Below are positions 5,536 through 5,808 of a DNA stretch of 5,808 nt, one piece after another (position 1 is the first letter of the stretch; each line of letters starts with the position of its first letter). A program made the position numbers and the translations under genes. Below the pieces are notes generated by a model. It did not search any database. It was not told the origin of the DNA and worked only from the letters and a program-made list of their open reading frames with translations. Source of the stretch: Candidatus Calidifonticultor daggyaiensis (GTDB lineage: Bacteria; Actinomycetota; Humimicrobiia; Humimicrobiales; Humimicrobiaceae). Location of the stretch: assembly GCA_015661035.1 (NCBI GenBank), contig JACVJA010000112.1, positions 1-5,808 on the forward strand. The letters are read 5' to 3'.

Positions 5536-5808
5536 ATGAAAATAGGAATAATGCTAAGGCACTTAAACGAAAAAGGCGGAATTGTTGTTTATACAAAAAA
5601 TATTATTGAAAATTTGCTTAAAATAGATAATGAAAATACTTATATAATGATATACAATTCCCCTTTGCTTTTAGGCACATATTCAAATTATAGAAATGTT
5701 AAAGAAGTTGTTATAAATAAAAAAATTAAATTTCTTTGGGACCAATACTATGTTCCAAAATTTGTAAAAGAAGAAAAGCTTGATATAATTTTTGACCCTA
5801 AATTATCT
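5536..5808 (+). CDS. GT4-type glycosyltransferase, N-terminal part, cut by window edge
   Basis: The first 91 residues of a GT-B-fold glycosyltransferase (group 1 / GT4 family). These transfer sugars from nucleotide-sugar donors during polysaccharide or glycolipid synthesis. Seen: an opening strand MKIGIMLRHL, the glycine-containing loop KGGIVVYTKNIIENLLK (13-29) typical of the N-terminal acceptor domain, the strand NTYIMIYNSP (35-44), and a region LWDQYYVPKFVKEEKLDIIF (68-87). The last resembles the usual W(E/D)Q...P...(V/I)D motif before the next strand. The donor-binding C-terminal domain lies beyond the window, so acceptor and donor are unknown. The start is the ATG at 5536-5538, behind a modest AGCAGG site 7 nt upstream. 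It lies 93 nt after the metallo-beta-lactamase-fold gene on the same strand, and co-transcription is possible. Confidence 0.87.
   Translation, partial: MKIGIMLRHLNEKGGIVVYTKNIIENLLKIDNENTYIMIYNSPLLLGTYSNYRNVKEVVINKKIKFLWDQYYVPKFVKEEKLDIIFDPKLS

Overview
This is a very AT-rich bacterial chromosome segment (about one quarter G+C by eye). It carries five complete protein genes and two genes cut by the window edges. Strong Shine-Dalgarno motifs before some genes, a lipobox-type signal peptide and an L,D-transpeptidase point to a bacterium. The composition would suit an anaerobic low-GC lineage such as Atribacterota, Caldisericota or a Firmicute-like group, but the sequence does not settle the phylum. 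The genes look like ordinary housekeeping and envelope functions, with long AT-rich spacers. I see no CRISPR array, transposase, prophage, toxin-antitoxin pair or recognisable defence system.

Layout. Positions 1-330 (minus) hold the N-terminal part of a class II (zinc) ketose-bisphosphate aldolase, with a plausible promoter at 440-468. Positions 544-774 (minus) hold a small DUF2007 protein. The spacer 775-1152 contains an unusually GC-rich, foldable patch (about 864-943). It carries several landmarks of the 3' end of 23S rRNA in the correct order and may be a decayed rRNA fragment. Positions 1153-1935 (plus) encode a lipoprotein L,D-transpeptidase. A convergent spacer with short repeats follows (1936-2207).

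Positions 2208-4371 (minus) form a likely two-gene unit. An M29-type metallo-aminopeptidase (3256-4371, start reassigned to an ATG behind a strong ribosome binding site) is followed after 37 nt by a monoacylglycerol-lipase-like alpha/beta hydrolase (2208-3218). In the hydrolase the expected catalytic Asp is replaced by Cys. A divergent spacer of about 400 bp with tandem 14-bp repeats and a 60-nt pure A/T stretch separates this unit from the plus-strand genes. These are a UlaG-like metallo-beta-lactamase-fold hydrolase (4786-5442) and the N-terminus of a GT4-type glycosyltransferase (5536 to the window end).

The genes do not make up one obvious pathway. The transpeptidase and glycosyltransferase suggest envelope work, the aminopeptidase and hydrolase suggest peptide and ester or lipid turnover, and the aldolase suggests central sugar metabolism. 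The points most worth checking are the hydrolase active site, the rRNA-like patch and the repeat-bearing divergent promoter region. I do not see a convincing new multi-gene system.
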